Source: an uncultured Cloacibacillus sp.
GTDB lineage: Bacteria > Synergistota > Synergistia > Synergistales > Synergistaceae
Direction of reading: 5' to 3'
DNA: 6,721 nucleotides
NCBI GenBank assembly: GCA_934511335.1
Contig: CAKSWL010000117.1
Coordinates: 1-6,721, forward strand
Below the pieces are notes generated by a model. The model made no database searches. It saw only the letters and a list, made by a program, of their open reading frames with translations, and was not told where the DNA came from. The position numbers and the translations under genes were made by a program. Below, in pieces: positions 1-6,147 of the stretch (position 1 is its first letter; every line of letters begins with the position of its first letter).

Positions 1-740
1 GTATAGACGTATTCAAACGAACAGTGCATGCAGCGTTCGCACCGCTCCTGGCGGACGCGAAGACTCTTTATGCCCTTTGCGCCGATCACGACGATCTCCC
101 CTGGTTCCACGTCGCGCAGCAGCCTCGCACCGACGATGTCCAGCGCGCAAGATTCCGAGGCGGCGTAATAGGTGCCGCCGCGTTCGCCGATTACGAGCGG
201 CTTGAAGCCGTAGGGGTCGCGGGCTGCGACGAGCGCGTCTTTCAGCAGCACGGCGATGGCGTAGGAGCCTTCGAGCTTCTTGAGAGCGTCGACGAGCGCG
301 TCGATCGGCTGCATGTGCGATTTCTGAGCCATCATGTGAAGGATGGCCTCGGAGTTCGTGGCGGACTGGAAAATCGCGCCGCGCTGTTCCAGCTGACGCG
401 TGAGCTCCGCGAGGTTCGTGACGAGCCCGTCGTGCGCGATGGCGACGGGGCCGCGCGCGTAATTCGCGCAGATCGGCAGGACGTTCTGAAGCTGTGAGCT
501 CTCTAAGGGAACGTAGCGCACGTGCCCGATCGCGCAGTTTGCGTTCTCGTCCGCAAGGCGCTGCTGGTCTATCGCGTTATGGAGCAGCCCCATGCCGCGC
601 ACGGAGGCGACGTGGCCGCTCTCGGCCCAGGCGATGCCCGCCGACTCCTGCCCACGGTGCTGGAGCGCGTAGAGCCCCAGGTAGACCTCTTCAAGGACTG
701 GTTTGTTTAAAGTGCTGTAGGCGCCGAAGATTCCGCTCAT
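1..740 (-). CDS. purF: PurF paralog (amidophosphoribosyltransferase-like) with degenerate glutaminase site, partial at the window edge
   Basis: This is the N-terminal 246 codons of a second PurF-like protein; the C-terminal phosphoribosyltransferase half lies beyond base 1. It aligns gap-free with the upstream PurF over about 219 residues, roughly 54% identical by hand count. HRGQES (28-33), GHVRY (72-76), RDPYGFKPL (174-182), ASESCALDI (194-202) and RDVEPGE (209-215) are kept. The glutaminase site is not: the N-terminus reads MSG instead of MCG (nucleophile Cys to Ser2), HNG has become HDG (Asp104), the glutamine-binding Asp is Asn129, and the T-A-G after HVRY is P-L-E. There are no stops or frameshifts. 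A CxxCxxC (Cys234/237/240) sits where the first Fe-S ligand Cys of Bacillus-type PurF lies. The start is fixed because purC's TAA is in frame three codons upstream. The gene lies 6 bp after purC with only a poor Shine-Dalgarno, so it is probably translationally coupled. I infer no glutamine hydrolysis; ammonia-dependent or regulatory function is possible. Confidence 0.5.
   Translation of the reverse strand, partial: MSGIFGAYSTLNKPVLEEVYLGLYALQHRGQESAGIAWAESGHVASVRGMGLLHNAIDQQRLADENANCAIGHVRYVPLESSQLQNVLPICANYARGPVAIAHDGLVTNLAELTRQLEQRGAIFQSATNSEAILHMMAQKSHMQPIDALVDALKKLEGSYAIAVLLKDALVAARDPYGFKPLVIGERGGTYYAASESCALDIVGARLLRDVEPGEIVVIGAKGIKSLRVRQERCERCMHCSFEYVY
135..162. repeat. Direct repeat shared by the two purF genes, copy 1
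   Basis: These 28 bases match 2290-2317 with one mismatch (position 150 against 2305). Both encode the conserved SESCALDI segment of PurF. This is a remnant of gene duplication or strong codon conservation, not a mobile element. Exchange here could make a chimeric purF and delete purC. Confidence 0.7.
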
Positions 741-746
741 GGCCCT

Positions 747-1460
747 TTATGCGGAAATTCTCTTCCAAATCTCTTCGTATGCTCCGAGTACGTCTCCGAG
801 GTCTTTGCGGAAGCGGTCCTTGTCAAGGTGGTCGCCCGTCGAGCTGTCCCAGAAGCGGCAGGTGTCGGGCGATATCTCGTCGGCCAAGATAAGGTTGCCC
901 TGCATGTCTTTGCCGAACTCAAGCTTAAAGTCGACGAGCACGACGCCCTTCTTCGCGAAGTAATCCTTAAGTATTTCGTTGACGCGCAGCGAGGTGGATT
1001 TGATCTTATCGAGCTCTTCCTTCGTAGCCCAGCCGAATAGCAGCGCGTGGTCTTCGATGATGAAGGGGTCGCCGAGCGCGTCGTCTTTGTAGCACATCTC
1101 GAAGAGCGGGCGGGAAAGCACCTTGCACTCTTCGACGCCGAGGCGTTTGCAGAGTGAACCGGTGGTGATGTTGCGGACGATGACCTCAAGCGGCACGATC
1201 TTGACGCGCTTGACGATCTGGTTTGTCTCGTCTATCTGTTCGACGAAGTGGGATTCGACGCCGTTGTCGGCGAGCAGCTGGAAGAGCTTTGAGGATATCT
1301 TGTTGTTGAGCACGCCCTTGCCGCTCATCGTCGCCTTTTTCAGGCCGTTGAAGGCGGTGAAGCTGTCCTTATACTCGACGATCACGTAGTTCGGGTCTTC
1401 GGTGGTGTAGAGCCTCTTCGCCTTGCCTTCGTAGATAAAATCTTTTTTTGTCAGATTCAT
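747..1460 (-). CDS. purC: Phosphoribosylaminoimidazole-succinocarboxamide synthase (SAICAR synthetase)
   Basis: The enzyme joins aspartate to CAIR using ATP to give SAICAR, step 8 of IMP synthesis, in the cytosol. The 237-residue product is the usual length for bacterial PurC. Family signatures are present in order: YEGKAKRLY near residue 10 (ATP site), the SGKG and NNKIS stretch, PLEVIVRN in the middle, LVDFKLEFG and ADEISPDTCRFWD in the C-terminal half. The reading frame is open 24 codons further upstream. I chose the internal ATG at 1458-1460 because a GGAGG lies 10 bases upstream (1471-1475) and because MNLTKKDFIYEGKAK matches where family members begin. It follows purF after a 61-bp gap, the only sizeable gap in the operon, and is followed after 6 bp by the purF paralog. 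Nothing in the protein looks unusual. Confidence 0.97.
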   Translation of the reverse strand: MNLTKKDFIYEGKAKRLYTTEDPNYVIVEYKDSFTAFNGLKKATMSGKGVLNNKISSKLFQLLADNGVESHFVEQIDETNQIVKRVKIVPLEVIVRNITTGSLCKRLGVEECKVLSRPLFEMCYKDDALGDPFIIEDHALLFGWATKEELDKIKSTSLRVNEILKDYFAKKGVVLVDFKLEFGKDMQGNLILADEISPDTCRFWDSSTGDHLDKDRFRKDLGDVLGAYEEIWKRISA

Positions 1461-1470
1461 TTTTGATGCG

Positions 1471-1475
1471 CCTCC
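1471..1475 (-). promoter_or_regulatory. Ribosome binding site deciding the purC start
   Basis: On the minus strand this reads GGAGG, 10 bases before the ATG at 1460. It supports that ATG over the in-frame ATG at 1532, which lies inside the end of purF and would add a 24-residue extension unlike the family. Confidence 0.75.
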
Positions 1476-1493
1476 ACAGATTTTTATATTTGG

Positions 1494-1507
1494 GCAGTAT
1501 TTACTGC
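1494..1507. repeat. 14-bp perfect palindrome in the purF-purC gap
   Basis: The plus strand reads GCAGTATTTACTGC, two 6-bp arms around TT. It lies in the only sizeable intergenic gap of the operon, 14 bases after the purF stop. It is not followed by a T-run in the direction of transcription, so it does not look like an intrinsic terminator. It could be an operator, an RNA-processing hairpin or a chance palindrome. Confidence 0.5.
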
Positions 1508-1521
1508 TGTGATTGTGTAAT

Positions 1522-2895
1522 TTAGACTTCAAGCAGTGTCTGGTCGTCCTCTTCTTCCAAGTAGTTGCCGTCGAAGCAGGCCGTGCAGAGTTCGCCGCGC
1601 GGCAGGCCGATCGCCGCGCAGAGGTCGTCGCAGCTGATGTATTCCAGCGAGTCTGCGCCGATCTTTCGGCAGAGCTCGGGGATGTCCATCTGCGCCGCTG
1701 CGAGCTCCTCGGAGCTCGGGGTGTCGATGCCGTAATAGCAGGGATAACAGACGGGCGGCGAGGCGATGCGCATATGCACCTTTTCCGCCCCGCTCTCGCG
1801 TATCATCGAGACGATGCGTCCGGCGGTGGTGCCGCGGACCAGCGAATCGTCGACGATGACCGCCTCTTTGCCCTCAAAGATCCCCGGCTGCGGATTGAGT
1901 TTTATCTTTACGCCCGCGTCGCGCACGCGCTGGGTCGGCTGGATGAAGGTGCGGCCGACGTAACGGTTGCGGACGACGCCCGACTCAAAGCAGACTCCCG
2001 CCTCTTCAGCGAGGCCGAGCGCGGCGAGTGTACCGCTGTCGGGCATTCCCGCAACGACCGCGTTCTCAGGACAGCCGCCGCGCTTTGCGAGGCAGGCGCC
2101 GAGCTTTTTTCTCGCGCTGTAGACGGAGCGTCCGTCGATCACGCTGTCGGGACGCGCGAAGTAGACGTATTCGAAGGAGCAGCGGTGGTGGCGCGGCGCC
2201 TCCTTAGGCAGTTTGCGCGAGATGATGCCGCGCCTGTCGATGACGAGGATCTCGCCGGGTTCGACGTCGCGGACGAACTCCGCGCCGATGATGTCCAGCG
2301 CGCATGATTCCGAGGCGACGAAGTAGGCATCGCCGCGGCGGCCGAGCGCCAGCGGACGGAAGCCCCAGGGGTCGCGCGCCGCGATCAGGCAGTCGTTGAG
2401 CAGGACGGCCACGCTGTAGGCGCCCTTGATTTTTGACAGGGCGGTCTCCAGCGCCTCTAGCTGGACAGTGCCCGGCTGGTGGGCCATCAGCTGGATGATC
2501 GTCTCCGTGTCGCAGGAGGTCTGGAAGATCGCGCCGCGGTTAGCGAGATAGCTTGAGAGCGCCACGGCATTTGTAAGGTTGCCGTTATGCGCGATCGCGA
2601 TCGGCCCCTGCGCGTAATTTGCGCCGAGGGGCTGGCTGTTCTCGGGGCGCGCGCCGCCTGCGGTGGCGTAGCGCACATGGCCGATGGCCGTGTGCGCCTC
2701 TATCTTCGCCAGCTCGCTCTGTGAAAGGGCCTCGTGGACGAGCCCCAGTCCTTTCTTGATATGCACGGAACCGCCGTCGATCCAGGCTACGCCCGCCGAG
2801 AGCTGCCCCCGATGCTGAAGGGCGCAAAGTCCGAGGTAGATGTCCTCAAGTACGGCCGCGCCGCTCTGGCTGTACGCCCCGAATACGCCGCACAT
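1522..2895 (-). CDS. purF: Amidophosphoribosyltransferase (glutamine PRPP amidotransferase), apparently catalytic copy
   Basis: It makes 5-phosphoribosylamine from PRPP and glutamine, the committed first step of purine synthesis. The 457-residue protein has an N-terminal Ntn glutaminase domain: Cys2 (nucleophile once Met is removed), HRGQ at 28-31, GHVRYATAGG at 72-81, HNGN at 103-106 and Asp129 in SCDTE. The C-terminal phosphoribosyltransferase domain has the NRYVGRTFIQPTQ loop and the PRPP motif VIVDDSLVRGTT (about 346-357). Cys239, Cys386, Cys437 and Cys440 match the four [4Fe-4S] ligand positions of Bacillus subtilis PurF. That enzyme carries a cleaved propeptide, but none is possible here: an in-frame TAG, which is the purL stop, lies two codons before the ATG. 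Leu32 replaces the acidic residue usual after HRGQ. The gap to purL is 3 bp. Transcription and translation are probably coupled to purL. Confidence 0.97.
   Translation of the reverse strand: MCGVFGAYSQSGAAVLEDIYLGLCALQHRGQLSAGVAWIDGGSVHIKKGLGLVHEALSQSELAKIEAHTAIGHVRYATAGGARPENSQPLGANYAQGPIAIAHNGNLTNAVALSSYLANRGAIFQTSCDTETIIQLMAHQPGTVQLEALETALSKIKGAYSVAVLLNDCLIAARDPWGFRPLALGRRGDAYFVASESCALDIIGAEFVRDVEPGEILVIDRRGIISRKLPKEAPRHHRCSFEYVYFARPDSVIDGRSVYSARKKLGACLAKRGGCPENAVVAGMPDSGTLAALGLAEEAGVCFESGVVRNRYVGRTFIQPTQRVRDAGVKIKLNPQPGIFEGKEAVIVDDSLVRGTTAGRIVSMIRESGAEKVHMRIASPPVCYPCYYGIDTPSSEELAAAQMDIPELCRKIGADSLEYISCDDLCAAIGLPRGELCTACFDGNYLEEEDDQTLLEV
2290..2317. repeat. Direct repeat shared by the two purF genes, copy 2
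   Basis: This is the partner of 135-162, inside the apparently catalytic purF. It is in the same orientation, about 2.15 kb away, with one mismatch over 28 bases. Confidence 0.7.
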
Positions 2896-2898
2896 CGG

Positions 2899-5049
2899 CT
2901 ATTTTCCCCCCGTGAAGGCCATTTTGAGCTCCTCAAGGGACAGCGTGAAAAGGTCTCCCCAGCAGAAGTCTTTACCTCCGGCTTTGCCCGCTTTGACGCA
3001 GGAAAAGCCTTTCCAGGCCTCTTCAAAGGCCGCTGCCTTTTCGGGAGCCACCGCGTAAAGGGCGCGCGCGCCGCCCTCGGAGAAGAGGAGCGCCTCGACG
3101 GTGCTATGGGGGGTGAGTGCGATACGCATGCCCAGGCCGGAGGCGATCGCCTCGTTCGCGAGAGCCGCAGCCAAGCCGCCCCCGGCGACGACGCGTCCGG
3201 AATCGGCAAGCTGCCGCCGCGCCGTCTCAAGCGCGCGGCGGCGGAAGGCTTTTTCGGCTTCACGGTCGGGGGCGGCCGTCTTGCCGAGCGGTCTGCCGTC
3301 CTTCGCCTGCTGGTAGCGCGTCGCGCCCAGCGAGCCCTCGAGTGAGCCGACCACATAGATGAAGTCGCCCTCCGCCGTCCGTCCCGCGCGTATCATCTTG
3401 TCGCGGTCGACGACGAGCCCGGCGGCGACGACGAGCGGCGTCGGATAGATGCGGTCCGTCGCCGTTTCGTTGTATAGGCTTACGTTGCCCGAGACGACGG
3501 GGCAGTCAAGGTCGCGGCAGGTATCGGCTAGGCCGCGCAGTGATTCTTTAAGCTCGTAGAATTTTTCCGGTGCTTCGGGCGAGGCGAAGTTGAGGCAGTT
3601 CGTCATGCCGAGCGCGTCCGCGCCCGTGAGCCAGAGGCCGCGCAGCGAGAGCGCCATCGCCTCCGAAGCTCCCGTATAGGGGTCGGTCCAGCACTTGTAG
3701 GGCTCGGCCTCCATCGTCAGGACGCAGGCGCGGCGCGTGCCGGGAACTTCGACGATCGCCGCCGGCTCGCCGGGGCCCGCGATCGTGTGGAGCTGGACCA
3801 TCGAGTCGTACTGCTCCCAGATGGCGTTCTTGCGGCGGCCGTTGGGGCAGGAGAGCATCTCCAGGAGATCCTTCGCCGGGTCGGCGCTCGCGAGCTTGGA
3901 AAGGTCGATTGCCTGCCGTGCGGGAAGATCTTTCGGTTCCGCAGAGGGCCAGATCACCTCGGGCGTGTCTCCGAGGATCGAGGTCGGCAGCTCCGCTTCG
4001 AGCACGCCGTTTTTGTAGACGCGGTAGAGTTTGCTGTCCGTCATCGTGCCGACGATCGCGCAGTCGAGGCCGTAGTGATTGGCCATCGCGAAGACCGGTT
4101 CGAGCTTTTCCTCTTCGACGATGAGAAGCATGCGCTCCTGCGATTCTGAGAGGAATATCTCCCAGGGCCGCATGTCGGCTTCGCGCAGGGGGATTTTTTC
4201 TACCTGGATGTCTATGCCGCAGCCGCTCTTGTGGGCGATCTCGCTGGAGGACGAAAGGATCCCCGCGGCTCCCATGTCCTGCATCGAGGCGATGAGGTCC
4301 TTGTCTAAAAGGTCCATGCAGCACTCGATGAGGAGCTTTTCTTCAAAGGGGTCGCCGATCTGGATCTGCGGCTTGCTGGCCTTGGAGTCTTCGTCCAATT
4401 CGCGCGAGGCGAAGGAGGCGCCGGCGATGCCGTCGCGGCCAGTCTTTGAACCGAGCAGCACCGCGTAGTCTCCCGGATTCGCCGTCTGGGAGCTCGCCAT
4501 TTTGTCGAGGCGCACGAAGCCGGCGCTGAAGGCGTTTACGAGCGGGTTGTCGTTGTAGCAGGGGGAATAGAAGGTCTTGCCGCCGACGATCGGCACGCCT
4601 ACCGCGTTGCCGTAAGCGCCGATGCCCTCGACGATCCCCTTCGCGAGGTTCTGCGTCTTGCGCAGCGAGGCGTCTCCGAAGAAAAGCCCGTCCATCGAGA
4701 CGGAGGGGCGCGCGCCCATCGCGATGATGTCGCGGATTATGCCGCCGACTCCCGTAGCCGCTCCCTGAAAGGGCGCGACCGCGGAGGGGTGGTTGTGGCT
4801 TTCGACCTTGAAGGCGAAGCCCCAGCCCTCGCCCATATCGACGACGCCTGCGTTTTCGCCCTGTCCCTGAAGCACGTATTTCCCCTTGGAGGGGAAGGTG
4901 CGCAGCAGCGGGCGCGTCGATTTATAGCTGCAATGCTCGGACCACATGACGCCGATGAGCTCGAGCTCAAGGTTGTTCGGCTCGCGGCCGAGCAGCTCTA
5001 TTATCCTCTTATATTCCGACTCTGAGAGTCCTACTTCACGAAAGCCCAT
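2899..5049 (-). CDS. purL: Phosphoribosylformylglycinamidine synthase, PurL subunit (short type)
   Basis: This is the synthetase subunit that converts FGAR, ATP and ammonia to FGAM (step 4), using ammonia supplied by PurQ with PurS as the bridging subunit. At 716 residues it is the short Bacillus/Thermotoga type rather than the roughly 1300-residue fused proteobacterial PurL. Visible signatures are MWSEHCSYKS with His39, VESHNHPS at 82-89 followed by the glycine-rich GAATGVGGIIRD, SMQDMGAAG in the middle, and TNCLNF and VVSGNVSLYNET in the second AIRS-like half. The ATG overlaps the purQ stop by one base (TAATG), and AGAGGA lies about 10 bases upstream, which fixes the start. The last codons contain a G-run that may serve as the purF ribosome binding site. 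The protein appears complete with no missing motif. Confidence 0.98.
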   Translation of the reverse strand: MGFREVGLSESEYKRIIELLGREPNNLELELIGVMWSEHCSYKSTRPLLRTFPSKGKYVLQGQGENAGVVDMGEGWGFAFKVESHNHPSAVAPFQGAATGVGGIIRDIIAMGARPSVSMDGLFFGDASLRKTQNLAKGIVEGIGAYGNAVGVPIVGGKTFYSPCYNDNPLVNAFSAGFVRLDKMASSQTANPGDYAVLLGSKTGRDGIAGASFASRELDEDSKASKPQIQIGDPFEEKLLIECCMDLLDKDLIASMQDMGAAGILSSSSEIAHKSGCGIDIQVEKIPLREADMRPWEIFLSESQERMLLIVEEEKLEPVFAMANHYGLDCAIVGTMTDSKLYRVYKNGVLEAELPTSILGDTPEVIWPSAEPKDLPARQAIDLSKLASADPAKDLLEMLSCPNGRRKNAIWEQYDSMVQLHTIAGPGEPAAIVEVPGTRRACVLTMEAEPYKCWTDPYTGASEAMALSLRGLWLTGADALGMTNCLNFASPEAPEKFYELKESLRGLADTCRDLDCPVVSGNVSLYNETATDRIYPTPLVVAAGLVVDRDKMIRAGRTAEGDFIYVVGSLEGSLGATRYQQAKDGRPLGKTAAPDREAEKAFRRRALETARRQLADSGRVVAGGGLAAALANEAIASGLGMRIALTPHSTVEALLFSEGGARALYAVAPEKAAAFEEAWKGFSCVKAGKAGGKDFCWGDLFTLSLEELKMAFTGGK

Positions 5050-5762
5050 TAGAGTGCACTCCTCTTTGCAAAGTCTTGTGCGATCGAACGCCAGAAATCT
5101 CCGCCGTCGGTGCCGCCGTTGAGATGCGCGACCGTCGAGCGCTCGGGGTGCGGCATGAGGCCTAAGATGTTTCCCTCTTTATTACAGATGCCGGCGATGC
5201 CGTTGAGCGCGCCGTTGGGCGCGTACTCGGCTCCCGCCATGCCAGTCTTCGGGTCCGCGTAACGGAAAACTACCCGCCCTGCCTCTTCAAGCTCGCGGAG
5301 CTCCGCCGGCGGCAGGAAGTAAAGTCCCTCATGGTGCGCGATCGGATACTGGACGATGTCGCCCTTTTTGAAGCCGGAGGTGAACGGGGTCTCCGTCTGC
5401 TCGACGCGCATCCAGCATTTTTTGCAGATGAACGTGGTGCTGGTGTTCGCCAGCAGCGCGCCGGGTAAGAGCTTGGCCTCCGTCAGCACCTGGAAACCGT
5501 TGCAGATGCCGAGCAGCAGTTTTCCGGCTTCCGCGTGCCGCCTCACCGCTTCAATGATCGGCGAGCGCGCGGCCATCGCGCCCGAACGCAGATAATCCCC
5601 GTAGGAAAAGCCTCCGGGGAGGATGACGAGATCCGGTGCTGAAGCGAATTCACGCTCTTCATGCCAGACCATATCCACTGGCGTCTTTAATGTCTCGGCG
5701 ACGGCGCGCTGAACGTCGCGGTCGCAGTTGCTTCCGGGAAAAACGACGACGGCGGTTCTCAT
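5049..5762 (-). CDS. purQ: Phosphoribosylformylglycinamidine synthase, PurQ glutaminase subunit
   Basis: This class I glutamine amidotransferase hydrolyses glutamine and passes ammonia to PurL in the PurS/PurQ/PurL complex. The 237-residue product has FPGSNCDRD near the N-terminus, the LPGGFSYGDYLRSGAMA stretch (about 48-64), the nucleophile Cys87 in LLGICNGFQVL, and the catalytic His205 and Glu207 in MPHPER. The triad is complete, in contrast to the degenerate glutaminase of the second PurF in the same operon. The frame is open 22 codons further upstream into purS, but MRTAVVVFPGSNCDRD is the family N-terminus, so I use the ATG at 5760-5762. That start lies 2 bp after the purS stop, with GGGAAG as a modest Shine-Dalgarno. 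The stop overlaps the purL start by one base. Confidence 0.97.
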   Translation of the reverse strand: MRTAVVVFPGSNCDRDVQRAVAETLKTPVDMVWHEEREFASAPDLVILPGGFSYGDYLRSGAMAARSPIIEAVRRHAEAGKLLLGICNGFQVLTEAKLLPGALLANTSTTFICKKCWMRVEQTETPFTSGFKKGDIVQYPIAHHEGLYFLPPAELRELEEAGRVVFRYADPKTGMAGAEYAPNGALNGIAGICNKEGNILGLMPHPERSTVAHLNGGTDGGDFWRSIAQDFAKRSAL

Positions 5763-5764
5763 CG

Positions 5765-6016
5765 TTAAGCTTCCCGCACCGATATCTTGTAGGTCTCTAT
5801 CAGGTCGTTGGCCAGAAGGTCCTGACACATATTTTTCACAGCTTCCGCCGCCGCGTCGCAGTCGGCGGCCTCGAGCTGCATCGTAACTATGCGTCCGACG
5901 CGCACTTCGCTAAGGCCCGCATAGCCGAGGCGAGTCAGCGTCTTTTCTACCGCCTTGCCCTGTGTGTCCAGAACTCCCTCGCGTGGGGTGATAACGGCCT
6001 CTGCATGAAAAATCAT
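5765..6016 (-). CDS. purS: Phosphoribosylformylglycinamidine synthase, PurS subunit
   Basis: This is a small structural subunit that bridges PurQ and PurL in FGAM synthase of organisms with short PurL. The 83-residue product has the usual size. It carries the pattern of the family: an N-terminal strand (AEAVITP), the G(V/I)LDxQGKAVEKTLxxLG helix (about 14-31), then VRVGRIVTMQLEA and a C-terminal ANDLIETYKISV segment. It is the first gene of the operon. A strong AAGGAGG lies 10 bases before its ATG, and a near-consensus promoter lies about 70-95 bases upstream. Its place directly before purQ and purL, and their short type, support the assignment. I see nothing abnormal in it. Confidence 0.95.
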   Translation of the reverse strand: MIFHAEAVITPREGVLDTQGKAVEKTLTRLGYAGLSEVRVGRIVTMQLEAADCDAAAEAVKNMCQDLLANDLIETYKISVREA

Positions 6017-6021
6017 TGAAT

Positions 6022-6041
6022 AACATCCTCCTTGAGATGTT
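6022..6041 (-). promoter_or_regulatory. purS leader hairpin with the Shine-Dalgarno in its loop
   Basis: On the minus strand AACATC (6041-6036) and GATGTT (6027-6022) form a perfect 6-bp inverted repeat around an 8-base loop, TCAAGGAG. The purS Shine-Dalgarno AAGGAGG therefore sits in the loop, with its last base in the stem. A second AACATC lies near the predicted transcription start (6080-6075) and could compete for the same GATGTT. The stem is short and A/U-rich, so regulation is only a possibility. The Shine-Dalgarno itself is clear. Confidence 0.45.
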
Positions 6042-6057
6042 TATTTAATTTTATTGT

Positions 6058-6071
6058 GTGGAATTGTCCAC
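6058..6071. repeat. Palindrome just downstream of the predicted purS transcription start
   Basis: The plus strand reads GTGGAATTGTCCAC: 5-bp arms GTGGA and TCCAC around ATTG. It lies about 6 to 19 bases after the predicted start site of the purine operon, a common place for a repressor site. I see no resemblance to the Bacillus PurR box. No regulator can be named from the sequence. Confidence 0.45.
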
Positions 6072-6083
6072 TGTGATGTTAAG

Positions 6084-6112
6084 AATATAGCGCTCATACT
6101 ATTGAATGTCAA
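6084..6112 (-). promoter_or_regulatory. Predicted sigma-70-type promoter of the pur operon
   Basis: Minus strand: -35 TTGACA (6112-6107, a perfect match), a 17-bp spacer, then -10 TATATT (6089-6084, one mismatch). The predicted start is near 6077, giving a leader of about 60 nt before purS. The elements lie in AT-rich intergenic DNA and point into the operon. Confidence 0.85.
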
Positions 6113-6147
6113 TGATGCGGCAGTTCAAAAAAATTAAAGACAAAAAA

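Noticed and set aside
1..740. The second purF as a simple decaying pseudogene
   Set aside because: There is no stop or frameshift in 246 codons, the alignment with the active copy is gap-free for about 219 residues, and structural motifs are kept. The changes cluster at glutamine-site positions rather than being scattered. The unseen half could still change this view.
1494..1507. Intrinsic terminator between purF and purC
   Set aside because: The 6-bp hairpin is followed on the transcribed strand by CCAAATATAAAAATC, with no U-run, and purC has no convincing promoter of its own.
1461..1532. 24-residue N-terminal extension of PurC from the upstream in-frame ATG
   Set aside because: It would start inside purF, has no good ribosome binding site, and adds sequence unlike the family. 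The ATG at 1460 has GGAGG and gives the standard 237 residues.
1513..2307. Long plus-strand open frame opposite purF
   Set aside because: It lies fully antisense to a clear purF, has no recognisable domain and shows composition typical of a GC-rich shadow frame.
2734..3345. Plus-strand open frame opposite the purL-purF junction
   Set aside because: It is antisense to two certain genes, with low-complexity Arg/Ala/Gly-rich sequence and no family match that I can recognise.
3548..4324. Minus-strand frame of 258 codons inside purL
   Set aside because: It is an alternate frame of purL, rich in Arg, His, Pro and Gly with no motifs. purL in the true frame carries all family signatures.
6017..6077. 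Purine (guanine/adenine-type) riboswitch in the purS leader
   Set aside because: The leader is only about 60 nt from the predicted start. I see no three-way junction or conserved purine-riboswitch core.
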